Below, in pieces: positions 1 through 7,486 of a stretch of 35,046 nucleotides of DNA. The position numbers and the translations under genes were made by a program. Numbering within the stretch: the first letter of the stretch is position 1; each line of letters starts with the position of its first letter. Source of the DNA: Calditrichota bacterium (GTDB lineage Bacteria; Calditrichota; Calditrichia; RBG-13-44-9; J042); the NCBI GenBank assembly GCA_013150955.1, contig JAADJD010000014.1, forward strand, positions 1 to 35,046, written 5' to 3'. A model generated the notes under the pieces. It was given only the letters and a program-made list of their open reading frames with translations. It was not told the DNA's origin and made no database searches.

Positions 1-1157
1 CAAATGTTTTCAATAAATCGTTTGCTGTTGGACTGAATTGTTTTCCAGTTTTTTCTTTCCAAAGCATTAGCAATTTGATTCTGCAAATGTTCCACACTCT
101 CTACCCGATAAATCCCCTGGCTATGCCACAATTGGCTTCTTGCTAACAGAACAATTGGTTTCTCATAAAATATTGCTTCAAATTGGGAGGTGCTTGTCAT
201 GAAAACCAGTACATCACCTCTGGAAAACAATTGATGAAGATGTAGATCACGAATAACATAAACGTTAGATGAAATTAATGATTCATAATCGTATCGATCA
301 TTTGGATGGGGTTTAAAAATTAGCGCCAATGATGGGTCGTCCTGCACTAACTTAGCTAATTCAGAAAAGGCCTGTAAAGACGAACGAAAAACGGGACTAT
401 TTGCATGCGATTGCTGGCTAAATTCCGGGTAAGTCCCTGAAGCAAAATCGTCATCACCAAAAAACACTATTGTTTTCTTATTGATTAGGCGCGGGAATTC
501 AACATTTTGATTGGAATTGTTATATTTTGTTAATTTACGTCCAACGATCTTTTTCTTAATCTTTTTAAAAAGTTCAAAGTCATTATTTTTGTTTGAGCCG
601 ATATTCGTATTAAAAAACCGGGAAACAATAGGATTGTTAACCAAAACGCTCCAACCCCCGTGCCCTCTCGGTTCCAGCATATATGTACCGGGCAACAAAC
701 CCCTTTCAATTATCCAGCAGGAAATTCCCCTATTCTGTGCCAGATTTTGTAATAGTATGCTTTGTGGGAGTGAAGATCCCCAGGGTAGAATCAAAACAGG
801 ATTTAGTTCATCAATAATATTTTCCAATATTTTCCTGGCAATATGCCATCCTAAAGCGGACTCCACAATATCCCGCTTTTCATGAGTATTCCAAGACCGG
901 TCTCTCTCCAATAATGCGAATTCCCACGGAGAAAAATTCTTAAGATCTTCAACGGGAATCCCGTCATAAACTCTATAATAATCAGAAAGAAAGAAAGGAA
1001 TCTCAATTGTGGGCAAATTCTTGTGATTGATCTTGCTGGTTGTTAGTAATACTATTTTTAATTTATGCTTTTTTAAATGATCCTGTAATTGTTCCCAAAA
1101 TGTTAAAACTTCTCCCTCCAAAGGCATGAAGCATGATGCTAAAACGACTCTTTCCAT
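1..1157 (-). CDS. Capsule/polysaccharide biosynthesis protein, KPHP-motif type (partial)
   Basis: The frame is open from an ATG at 1157, with GGAGAGG just upstream, to the window edge, giving 385 codons without a stop; the C-terminus is missing. Translation begins MERVVLASCFMPLEGE. The second half contains FKPHPNDR, followed by DVLVFMTSTSQFEAIF and KPIVLLAR. This KPHP-then-ST-E arrangement is typical of the C-terminal half of GT-B-like capsule synthesis and CDP-glycerol/Kps-type transferases. It probably transfers or assembles a surface glycan in the cytoplasm; donor and acceptor cannot be told. It lies 15 bases downstream of the CMP-sugar synthetase fusion on the same strand, so the two are likely co-transcribed and the donor may be the CMP-sugar made by that neighbour (inference). 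Base composition is clearly more AT-rich than the rest of the window. Family assignment is moderately sure; substrate is unknown. Confidence 0.6.
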   Translation of the reverse strand, partial: MERVVLASCFMPLEGEVLTFWEQLQDHLKKHKLKIVLLTTSKINHKNLPTIEIPFFLSDYYRVYDGIPVEDLKNFSPWEFALLERDRSWNTHEKRDIVESALGWHIARKILENIIDELNPVLILPWGSSLPQSILLQNLAQNRGISCWIIERGLLPGTYMLEPRGHGGWSVLVNNPIVSRFFNTNIGSNKNNDFELFKKIKKKIVGRKLTKYNNSNQNVEFPRLINKKTIVFFGDDDFASGTYPEFSQQSHANSPVFRSSLQAFSELAKLVQDDPSLALIFKPHPNDRYDYESLISSNVYVIRDLHLHQLFSRGDVLVFMTSTSQFEAIFYEKPIVLLARSQLWHSQGIYRVESVEHLQNQIANALERKNWKTIQSNSKRFIENI

Positions 1158-1172
1158 TTCCTCTCCTTGAAT

Positions 1173-2471
1173 TTAAAACAACCCATATTTTTCCACTAAT
1201 TCATTGGTCTTTGCCCCTCGGGCAATATCAATGAGAATTAGCTTTTCCGTTGTTAACCGTTTTAAAGCCTCGTTAATTATTTCATTTTCATATCGTTTTG
1301 GGATAACAACAATGCCATCTTTATCTCCAAATATTAAATCATCCTTGTGAATACTGATGCCGTCAATCACCACCGTTTTATTCTTGGAAGTTACAATCCC
1401 CCGTTTACGCGTATCTTTGCAATAATTACCTTTCGAGAACACAGGAAAACCCATATCCGTCGTTTCTTTAGTATCCCGCGTAACACCATCGATAATTGCC
1501 CCGACGGCACCAGAACGAATGGCCAGATTGGCATTTAATTCACCAAAAAAAGCGAAATCAGGGGCATGGTTGGCCACCACAATCACATCATTGGAAACCA
1601 CATGGTCATATAAGTGTAAACTATCATAAATTTTTTTGTAATCGTCATCATCCGGGCAGATATCTATCTGGAGGGTTTTAGCACGGCCTAAGATCTTTGC
1701 ATTAGGGATATTTAATTGAAATGAACTTGATAATACCCCATTGAGCCCCATATCATCCAAAATATCCGACAATAACGCACTCGTTAATAATAGTTTTAGG
1801 TTCTGGAAATGCCGTCTTTCCTGTTCGCGTAATCCAATAGCAATTAAATTTGCTAACTCAAAATCTTTTGGCCAATTCACATCAACTGCTTCAAGAGGGT
1901 CAATTTCTAATAAATAAGGACGCTCACCAATGCGACGCTTTAAGCGAAGTACCGCTTCCCGACGCATCACATATAAACCCATCGATTCAATAATCGTGTC
2001 CGGTAAGTCTACACTATTGGGAATTTTATTTATATCATAACATGGCTGACCGTCCTCCCATGTATATAATTTTTCTCTTCGAATGGCCACAACGGAATCA
2101 TACTCAGGATAAGTTTTAAGTGTGTTTATAGCTTTTTCAATTGTTTCCGGGCGAATAAAGGGACTGGTACCAAGTAATTGTACACAAATATCCGCATCGG
2201 TGTGTTTCACTTCATTTAAGAACAACTGATTCCCGTCGGTACTATTGGAAGCCAAAAGTGGATCCCTTTTTAAAATTTTACATTTAACCTCAGAAGCTAA
2301 CTCAATAATTTCGGGGGACTCCGTATCCAGATACACTTCATCAATACATGGAATACTGATGAGCTTCTTTAAATTTCTTAAAAACATCGGCTCGCCATCC
2401 AAAAGCATCGTATTCTTATTTGGAAGGCGCGCACTACTCCCTTTAGCAGGTAAGAAAGCAGCTACTTTCAT
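1173..2471 (-). CDS. CMP-sugar (acylneuraminate-type) cytidylyltransferase fused to RraA-like aldolase domain
   Basis: The protein has 432 residues. The start at 2471 is chosen because AAGGGAG lies 8 bases before this ATG and MKVAAFLPAKGSSARLPNKN is the usual first strand and nucleotide loop of NeuA/KdsB-type cytidylyltransferases; a start at 2498 would add nine residues with no such support. Residues 1-215 are the cytidylyltransferase: LPAKGSSARLPNKN (7-20) and LLGTSPFIRPETIE (99-112). Residues 222-432 match the RraA/4-hydroxy-4-methyl-2-oxoglutarate aldolase fold: TSALLSDILDDMG (230-242), FFGELNANLA (308-317), GAIIDGVTRD (324-333) and GDKDGIVVIP (382-391). Arg332-Asp333 correspond to the substrate- and metal-binding Arg-Asp pair of pyruvate aldolases in this family, so the domain looks catalytically able, unlike the RNase-E-inhibitor RraA. 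The first half should activate a ulosonic acid with CTP; the second may make or break a C-C bond to pyruvate. The pairing in one chain is unusual. The next gene downstream is a glycan transferase. Confidence 0.85.
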   Translation of the reverse strand: MKVAAFLPAKGSSARLPNKNTMLLDGEPMFLRNLKKLISIPCIDEVYLDTESPEIIELASEVKCKILKRDPLLASNSTDGNQLFLNEVKHTDADICVQLLGTSPFIRPETIEKAINTLKTYPEYDSVVAIRREKLYTWEDGQPCYDINKIPNSVDLPDTIIESMGLYVMRREAVLRLKRRIGERPYLLEIDPLEAVDVNWPKDFELANLIAIGLREQERRHFQNLKLLLTSALLSDILDDMGLNGVLSSSFQLNIPNAKILGRAKTLQIDICPDDDDYKKIYDSLHLYDHVVSNDVIVVANHAPDFAFFGELNANLAIRSGAVGAIIDGVTRDTKETTDMGFPVFSKGNYCKDTRKRGIVTSKNKTVVIDGISIHKDDLIFGDKDGIVVIPKRYENEIINEALKRLTTEKLILIDIARGAKTNELVEKYGLF

Positions 2472-2673
2472 AAGTATATCTCCCTTGCTCCTGAGCAACG
2501 TTTTCCAGAAACACTGAAATTAAAGCAATGCATCCAAGATCATTCATTTCACAGGAAAATGGCACAGATAAACTGGACAGGAATGCTGTAACGTTCGGTA
2601 GGCAAATCCGTTTTTTATTATCCCCATACATGACAGCATCCTTGCCGTTTTGGGTTAATGTTAGAGTTCCTCT
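2443..2673 (-). pseudogene. Probable C-terminal remnant of an upstream polysaccharide gene
   Basis: A minus-strand frame is open from just after a TAG at 2674-2676 to a stop at 2443. It reads LTLTQNGKDAVMYGDNKK, then RICLPNVTAFLSSLSVPF, then CEMNDLGCIALISVFLENV. This is protein-like in composition with alternating strand and helix, but it has no ribosome site and its first ATG (2631) is internal to the readable stretch. It overlaps the start of the fusion gene by 29 bases, as a C-terminus in a tight operon would. The upstream part is cut off near a short inverted repeat (TTAGAG/CTCTAA, 2661-2677). I read it as the tail of a truncated gene, but I do not recognise the family, and chance openness over about 75 codons is possible. 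Confidence 0.35.
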
Positions 2674-3172
2674 CTAACTTGTATCAATGTTCGGCGAATT
2701 GATTTTGTAACTTTAAACTATTTTGTAAAAATAAATGCGAAAACGCATAATCGATAAGTTTAACAAGGGAAAGATATTCCAATTTGGACATAGGGATTGA
2801 ATAAGTATTGAACCCAACCTATGCATGAAACTGCGAATCGCGCGAATGCATCCAAAAAATATCCACAAAAATTGCGAATAACCCCCATCCAGATATCATC
2901 CAATGGATTTTATTTTTCTTATTTGTGTTTATTCGTGTCATTCGTAGGCTACGGCAAAATCCGGGTTTGAAAAATCATGCAGCGTTGGAAGGGAATCGGA
3001 TGCCATCGACACTCTTTCGAATCGCAAGATGGACCAAAGGCGGTTCATCTTTCCTGAGAAATCGGAAAGAAAGTTCGGAACCCATTTCCAGAATGGCCAC
3101 CCCTGAATGAAAACGAGATTTCTTACCGGGAATGCCAGAGGGATCGGGAATGACCTGCCCAGGGGATCTGGA
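2674..3172. other. Intergenic gap with one palindromic repeat
   Basis: This stretch holds a short inverted repeat ending at 2677, about 130 bases of AT-rich sequence without a convincing frame, and copy A of the dispersed palindromic repeat (2811-2968). The remaining 200 bases before the dehydrogenase stop show no gene I can support. Confidence 0.6.
2811..2968 (+). repeat. Dispersed palindromic intergenic repeat, copy A
   Basis: It opens with AACCCAACCTATGCATG and closes with GCAAAATCCGGGTTT, the imperfect reverse complement. The inner arms carry CGCGCGAATG and ATTCGTGTCATTCGTAGG. The core has CATCCAGATATCATCCAATGG and TTATTTGTG, which sets its orientation as forward, the same as copies at 4251, 14177 and 16451. 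It is the shortest and most diverged copy. Confidence 0.75.
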
Positions 3173-4174
3173 TTATTCCAGCGCCTGAATGATGGCCTCG
3201 GTATATTCCATGGTTGTTGCCGTTCCCCCAATATCTCTGGGGATGGTTTTGCCAGCGGCGATGACCCGGTGCACCGCCTGCTCAATCTGCCCGGCCGCAT
3301 CTTCTTCTCCCAGATGACGCAACATCAGCGCGCCACTCAAGATGAGGGCTGTGGGATTGGCAATGCCCCTGCCGGCAATATCCGGCGCCGAGCCATGAAC
3401 TGCCTCGAAAACGGCATAGTCTGTCCCAATATTTGCACTGGGCGCCATCCCCAATCCGCCAATCAATCCGCTGGTTAAATCCGAGATAATATCCCCAAAC
3501 AGGTTCTCCATCACCAGCACATCAAAATTGGCGGGATTCATCACCAGTTTCATGGCCGTGGCATCCACAATGGCTTCTTCGTATTCAATGTCTGGATACT
3601 GACGGGCCACCTGACGAGCAATCTCCAGAAACAGCCCATCGCTCATCTTTAATATGTTGGCTTTGTGTACTGCGGTGACCTTCTTGCGGCCATACCTGCG
3701 GGCAGTCTCGAAAGCAAATTTCAAAATGCGTTCCGACCCCTTCGCCGTGATAATCCGCAGACTTTCCACCACTCCCGGTACCACAATGTGTTCCAACCCG
3801 CTGTACAGCCCTTCGGTGTTTTCCCGAATCACGATCAGATCCACGTTTTCGTAACGGGAATTGACCCCTGGAATGCTTTTAGCCGGCCGGAAATTGGCGT
3901 ACAAATCCAGATGTTTCCGCAACTCCACATTTACCGATCGAAATCCCTTACCGATAGGCGTGCTGATGGGCCCCTTCAGTGCAACGCGATCCCGCATGAT
4001 GGCATCCAGCGTTTCCTGAGGCAGCGTGGTGCCATAGCGATTGAGCACTTCCTCCCCGGCCTGAAACACGTGCCATTCTATTTCCACCCCGGTAGCGTCG
4101 ATGACCTTGCGAGCCGCTTCGGTGACCTCTGGCCCTATGCCATCGCCGGGAATTAAGGTTACCGGATGAGCCAT
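3173..4174 (-). CDS. Isocitrate dehydrogenase, NAD-type (isocitrate/isopropylmalate dehydrogenase family)
   Basis: The protein has 333 residues and oxidatively decarboxylates isocitrate to 2-oxoglutarate in the citric acid cycle. The ATG at 4174 follows AAAGGAGAGG with a good spacer. LIPGDGIGPEV (7-17) is the family N-terminus. GFRSVNVELRKHLDLYANFRP (78-97) carries Ser80, Asn82, Arg86 and Arg96, the isocitrate-contact set; isopropylmalate dehydrogenase lacks the Ser-x-Asn pattern there. RENTEGLYSGLEH (117-129) holds the next Arg and the catalytic Tyr124. EAVHGSAPDIAG and IANPTA form the nucleotide-binding part. The short length and the SVNVELRK segment favour the NAD-linked IDH subfamily over the 415-residue NADP enzyme. 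Homoisocitrate or tartrate dehydrogenase are less likely alternatives. It stands alone, flanked on both sides by palindromic repeats A and B. Confidence 0.88.
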   Translation of the reverse strand: MAHPVTLIPGDGIGPEVTEAARKVIDATGVEIEWHVFQAGEEVLNRYGTTLPQETLDAIMRDRVALKGPISTPIGKGFRSVNVELRKHLDLYANFRPAKSIPGVNSRYENVDLIVIRENTEGLYSGLEHIVVPGVVESLRIITAKGSERILKFAFETARRYGRKKVTAVHKANILKMSDGLFLEIARQVARQYPDIEYEEAIVDATAMKLVMNPANFDVLVMENLFGDIISDLTSGLIGGLGMAPSANIGTDYAVFEAVHGSAPDIAGRGIANPTALILSGALMLRHLGEEDAAGQIEQAVHRVIAAGKTIPRDIGGTATTMEYTEAIIQALE

Positions 4175-4250
4175 TCTAACCTCTCCTTTCGTCTTTTAAA
4201 GCCGCTGAATTTAATAAAAAAATCCCATCGGAAAAACCTTTTGGATTTTT

Positions 4251-4460
4251 AACCCAAAATATGCATGACACCGCGAGTCCCGCGAATGAAATCAAAACAT
4301 ATCCCCAAAATCGCGAATAACCCCTGAAACACATTTTCATCCAGACACAATCCAATGTATTTTATTGGTTTTATTTGTGTTAATTCGTGTCATTCATAGG
4401 CTATTGCTTAATCTGGGATTAATTCGTGTCATTCGCGGTTCTAATGCATAATCTGGGATT
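4251..4460 (+). repeat. Dispersed palindromic intergenic repeat, copy B
   Basis: The left arm starts AACCCAAAATATGCATGACA. The core has CATCCAGACACAATCCAATG and TTATTTGTGTTAATTCGTG. The right arm is present twice: AATCTGGGATTAATTCGTG is followed by CGCGGTTCTAATGCATAATC and TGGGATT. The doubled arm suggests unequal exchange or slippage within the family. Orientation is forward. Confidence 0.8.
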
Positions 4461-4618
4461 ATTGGAATTAACCGCATCCTTTGGCAACCCATACTCCCAT
4501 CGTCAATGAATAAAAGATTTTTCGGGTACAAAGGCCGTCAGCGGAAAGAATGAGTGGAAACGCTTCACACCTTGAATGATCCGGATCTCTGGAATTTTAC
4601 AATGGGCCTGCACAAAGC
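4461..4618. other. Intergenic gap, nothing supported
   Basis: Together with copy B and the 5' leader of the dehydrogenase gene this makes a 444-base gap. The part from 4461 to the stop codon of the next gene holds only out-of-frame open stretches. No terminator hairpin with a T-run was found. Confidence 0.5.
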
Positions 4619-5539
4619 CTATTGCCGGGAGTACAAATCCTTCAGGGCATCCAGTAGCGTGGGAAATTGAAAGGTGTATCCCTGTTGAATCAGTCGCTGA
4701 GGCAGGACGCGTTGACTGGTAAAGATCATTTCCTCGGCCATTTCCCGAAGCAGTAGTTTCAGTGGCGTTGCAGGAATGGGCATCCAGCAGGGTCGTTTGA
4801 GAATGGTACCCAGAGTTTGGCAAAATTCGCGCAACGGAAGGGGCTCCGGTGCCACCAGATTGTAGACGCCGCTGGCATCCGGCTGACGAATAAAAAACTG
4901 AAGGATGCGGTAAATTTCATCCACGTGAATCCAGGAGAACCACTGTTTCCCGCTGCCGGGATATCCCCCCAGGAAAAGCCGCATGGGCCATTCCATACGT
5001 GGCAGGAATCCGCCATCCCTGCCCAGCACCACCCCGGATCGTAACACCACCCGTCGGATGGACCGATCTGGTGGACATTCGCCAGCGGCCTCCCATTCAC
5101 GAACCACTTCTGCCAGGAATCCTTTTCCCGGGGCCGTTTGTTCAGTAATCACCTCGTCCCCGCGATTCCCGTAAATACCGGTGGCGGACATCTGGCAGAA
5201 AACCAGCGGCCCCGTTACCCGCCTGGTCATCGCATCGACCAACAAGCTGGTGGATTGCACCCGGCTCTGGCGGATCTGCTCCCGGTAACCGGCCGTCCAA
5301 TAGCGAGCAATACTGGCCCCGGCCAGGTGGATGACCACATCCGCATCGATCAGCGCTGCCTCCCAGTCCCCGGAATGAACTGCATCCCAGGGATACACAG
5401 ACACGCTGGATCCGAACAGTTTCTGAGCTTTGCCGGGGCTGCGGGTCAGGATTCGAATCGCCTCCCCCGCCTCCAGAAAATGGGACACCAGGTGCCGCCC
5501 GATAAACCCGGTGGCACCGGTCATCACGATGGTTAACAT
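4619..5539 (-). CDS. TIGR01777/YfcH family NAD(P)-binding epimerase-like protein
   Basis: The protein has 306 residues, the normal length for this atypical short-chain dehydrogenase family. TGATGFIG (7-14) is the Rossmann glycine motif. HLAGASIARYWTAGYREQIR (71-90) is the characteristic family block, and SATGIYGNRGDE contains the active-site Tyr region. The last 50 residues (SQRVLPQRLIQQGY, then FPTLLDALKDL) are the DUF1731 C-terminal extension that defines the family. The biochemical role of YfcH-like proteins is not settled; a soluble nucleotide-sugar or quinone-linked function has been suggested but cannot be read here. Start: ATG at 5539, with only a weak upstream purine stretch (GGGAAAGCAG). 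It is a single gene between repeats B and C. Confidence 0.85.
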   Translation of the reverse strand: MLTIVMTGATGFIGRHLVSHFLEAGEAIRILTRSPGKAQKLFGSSVSVYPWDAVHSGDWEAALIDADVVIHLAGASIARYWTAGYREQIRQSRVQSTSLLVDAMTRRVTGPLVFCQMSATGIYGNRGDEVITEQTAPGKGFLAEVVREWEAAGECPPDRSIRRVVLRSGVVLGRDGGFLPRMEWPMRLFLGGYPGSGKQWFSWIHVDEIYRILQFFIRQPDASGVYNLVAPEPLPLREFCQTLGTILKRPCWMPIPATPLKLLLREMAEEMIFTSQRVLPQRLIQQGYTFQFPTLLDALKDLYSRQ

Positions 5540-5901
5540 GCGTTCTGCTTTCCCGTTATATGATGATTTTCTTCCCTGGACGGCTAATTCTTTTCAACCC
5601 AGATTGTGCAATCGCCTACGAATTACATGAATTAACCCAGATTATGCATTAGACCACGAATTACACGAATTAACACTAATAAAATTAATTACATTGATTA
5701 TATCTGGATGAAAATTCGTTTTGAGGTTCATTCGCGATTTTGTTTGTGTTTTCTGGTTTCAATCGTGTGATTCGCGGTTTAATGCATTACTTGGGTTCAA
5801 AAACCCACCGGAAAAATCGCTTAAATTCACTTTCGAAGGTGTATTCTGGCTTCAATTCCCGATTATCAGATTTAGATTCCTTTCCCCAGCGGCAACAACC
5901 A
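5540..5901. other. Intergenic gap filled mainly by a palindromic repeat
   Basis: About 200 of these 362 bases are copy C of the palindromic repeat. The rest (5798-5901) is AT-rich and directly follows the stop of the flavoprotein gene; no gene, terminator or promoter stands out. Confidence 0.5.
5596..5797 (-). repeat. Dispersed palindromic intergenic repeat, copy C (inverted)
   Basis: The left arm is doubled: AACCCAGATTGTGCAATCGC is followed by AACCCAGATTATGCATTAGA. The right arm ends GGTTTAATGCATTACTTGGG. The asymmetric core reads ACACTAATAAAATTAATTAC then TATCTGGATGAAAA, the reverse complement of the core in copies A, B, D and E, so this copy is inverted. Confidence 0.8.
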
Positions 5902-7125
5902 TCACTTAAACAACAATTTTAAATAGGTGAAGGGATTGGTGAGTTCGGACTTGGGTACATTTCCCGCCATCATGTTCGCAATCCACTGTTTCACCTCTTC
6001 GTTCCGCTGGGCCTTGGAAACTACCAGATTAATCAGTGGCCAGATGCGTCCCACCCGTTGCAGTTGATAAGCCAGATGCAACTCGGGACCCAACCGCTCC
6101 CACAAGCGTCGGGGATATTCCTGCAATGCATTGGCCGAATAGTCCTTCCCTGCACACACCTCTGTTAAAACCTGGGCGGCTATTTTCCCCGAGCACATAG
6201 CGTTACCAATTCCCTCGCCAGTGAAGGGGTCGATCAGGCCAGCCGCATCGCCCACCAATAAAAATCCGTTACCATGCACCCGACGACGCTTGCTTCCCAC
6301 AGGCAAATTCCAGCCCTGGATGTCATCCATCAATTCTGCATTTTCAAACCGTTCCCGAAAGAAGGGATGCCGGGTGGCCGCTTCGTGCGCCTGACGCAGC
6401 CGAATCCCTTTCTTCTTCAACTTGCTGTGAACCATCCCCAATCCCACATTGGCCAGGCCATTATCCGCAGGAAAAATCCAGAAATAGCCGGGCAAAATAT
6501 CCTTAATATAATGCAATTCGATGGAATCGTCCATCCCGGTGACCCCGCGATAATAAGCCCGGGTTGCCACCAGATGATGATCCGGATCCAGCTCATAAAT
6601 CCCCAGTTTTCGGGCTACGACGGAGCTGAATCCATCGGCGCCCACCACCACCCGTGCCGTAATGTCCAGTGTTTCGCCGGTATCGCGCTTTATCCGCACC
6701 CCAATGACCTGATCGTTTTCCAGGATGAGATCTTCAACCGGGGATTCTTCCAGGGTATCCATTTCCTTTTTAGCGGTCTGAAACAGCAAATTGTCAAACT
6801 CGATGCGCCGACAGATGAATCCGTGCAGGTCACCATTATCTTTATTGGGTTGAAAATAAATCTTTATGGAACTGGTATTGGGCGAGGAAAAGATCACTCC
6901 ATACACCACTTTGTGGGGAATTTGCTGAAGCTTGTCCAGTAGCCCCAGTTCCCGAAGGTAGGTAATGCTTTTACCGGAGATGGCATCGCCGCAAATTTTA
7001 TCGCGCGGAAATTTTTTCTTATCGATGAGCACCACTTTTAATCCCGCTCGGGCCGCATACAAAGCGGTGGTGGTACCGGCCGGACCTGCCCCCACTATCG
7101 CTACATCGTAATCGTAATCGATCAT
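5902..7125 (-). CDS. Geranylgeranyl-reductase-family FAD-dependent oxidoreductase
   Basis: The protein has 407 residues. The ATG at 7125 follows GGAAGGAGG. It is a flavoprotein monooxygenase/reductase fold: DVAIVGAGPAGTTTALYAAR (7-26) binds the FAD ADP moiety, FPRDKICGDAIS (39-50) carries the CGD signature of geranylgeranyl reductases, and LLVGDAAGLIDPFTGEGIG is the second FAD motif. This family reduces isoprenoid double bonds (chlorophyll side chain, archaeal lipids, menaquinone side chain). In a bacterium without visible photosynthesis genes a menaquinone- or polyprenyl-modifying role is the best guess (inference). It is divergent from rqcH across a 361-base gap, with a candidate promoter at 7169-7198. 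No partner gene indicates the substrate. Some family members are halogenases or hydroxylases, so the exact reaction stays open. Confidence 0.85.
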   Translation of the reverse strand: MIDYDYDVAIVGAGPAGTTTALYAARAGLKVVLIDKKKFPRDKICGDAISGKSITYLRELGLLDKLQQIPHKVVYGVIFSSPNTSSIKIYFQPNKDNGDLHGFICRRIEFDNLLFQTAKKEMDTLEESPVEDLILENDQVIGVRIKRDTGETLDITARVVVGADGFSSVVARKLGIYELDPDHHLVATRAYYRGVTGMDDSIELHYIKDILPGYFWIFPADNGLANVGLGMVHSKLKKKGIRLRQAHEAATRHPFFRERFENAELMDDIQGWNLPVGSKRRRVHGNGFLLVGDAAGLIDPFTGEGIGNAMCSGKIAAQVLTEVCAGKDYSANALQEYPRRLWERLGPELHLAYQLQRVGRIWPLINLVVSKAQRNEEVKQWIANMMAGNVPKSELTNPFTYLKLLFK

Positions 7126-7486
7126 TCTGAGCCTCCTTCCAACGGTGAATGCTGACTAAGAAGTATGGAATATAACCCATTTTTCCCCAATTTTGCAACC
7201 CTCCATTCATCGCACCTTTTTCGGCTTAAAACGCCAATCCGGCAGTCCAACCGAAATCACCAAAAATACAACAAACAAAGGCCGATCATTGGGGAACCGT
7301 CACTGTTTAGAGCAGAACTTCACAGGATCGCCAACACGCGCCGTTGCATTCAGGATCTGTCGAGCCAGATCTTCACAAGATTGGAGATTACGTTCCCCGA
7401 TGTATCATCCGGATTAAACATAAAACATTTTTTATCCAGAATAAAGCGATGCTAAATTGAATTGAAAGAAGACCACGGGCAACCAG
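7126..7486. other. Divergent promoter region between flavoprotein gene and rqcH
   Basis: This 361-base gap lies between two divergent genes. The left side holds the minus-strand promoter described separately. The right side must contain the rqcH promoter; a TAAATT at 7453-7458 is a possible -10 but has no good -35. No RNA gene or repeat copy is seen. Confidence 0.5.
7169..7198 (-). promoter_or_regulatory. Candidate housekeeping promoter for the flavoprotein gene
   Basis: On the minus strand a -35 TTGCAA (7193-7198) and a -10 TATATT (7169-7174) are separated by 18 bases. The predicted start site is about 37 bases before the ATG. The same -35 and a near-identical -10 occur before dnaE and the chelatase I subunit gene. 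Confidence 0.5.

Noticed and set aside
511-885. A 124-codon plus-strand frame near the left edge
   Set aside because: The opposite strand carries a continuous 385-codon frame with a ribosome site and the KPHP motif, so this is its shadow.
6274-6942. A 222-codon plus-strand frame opposite the flavoprotein gene
   Set aside because: It is antisense to a gene with clear FAD motifs, and its translation is rich in His, Pro and Gln as expected for a shadow frame.
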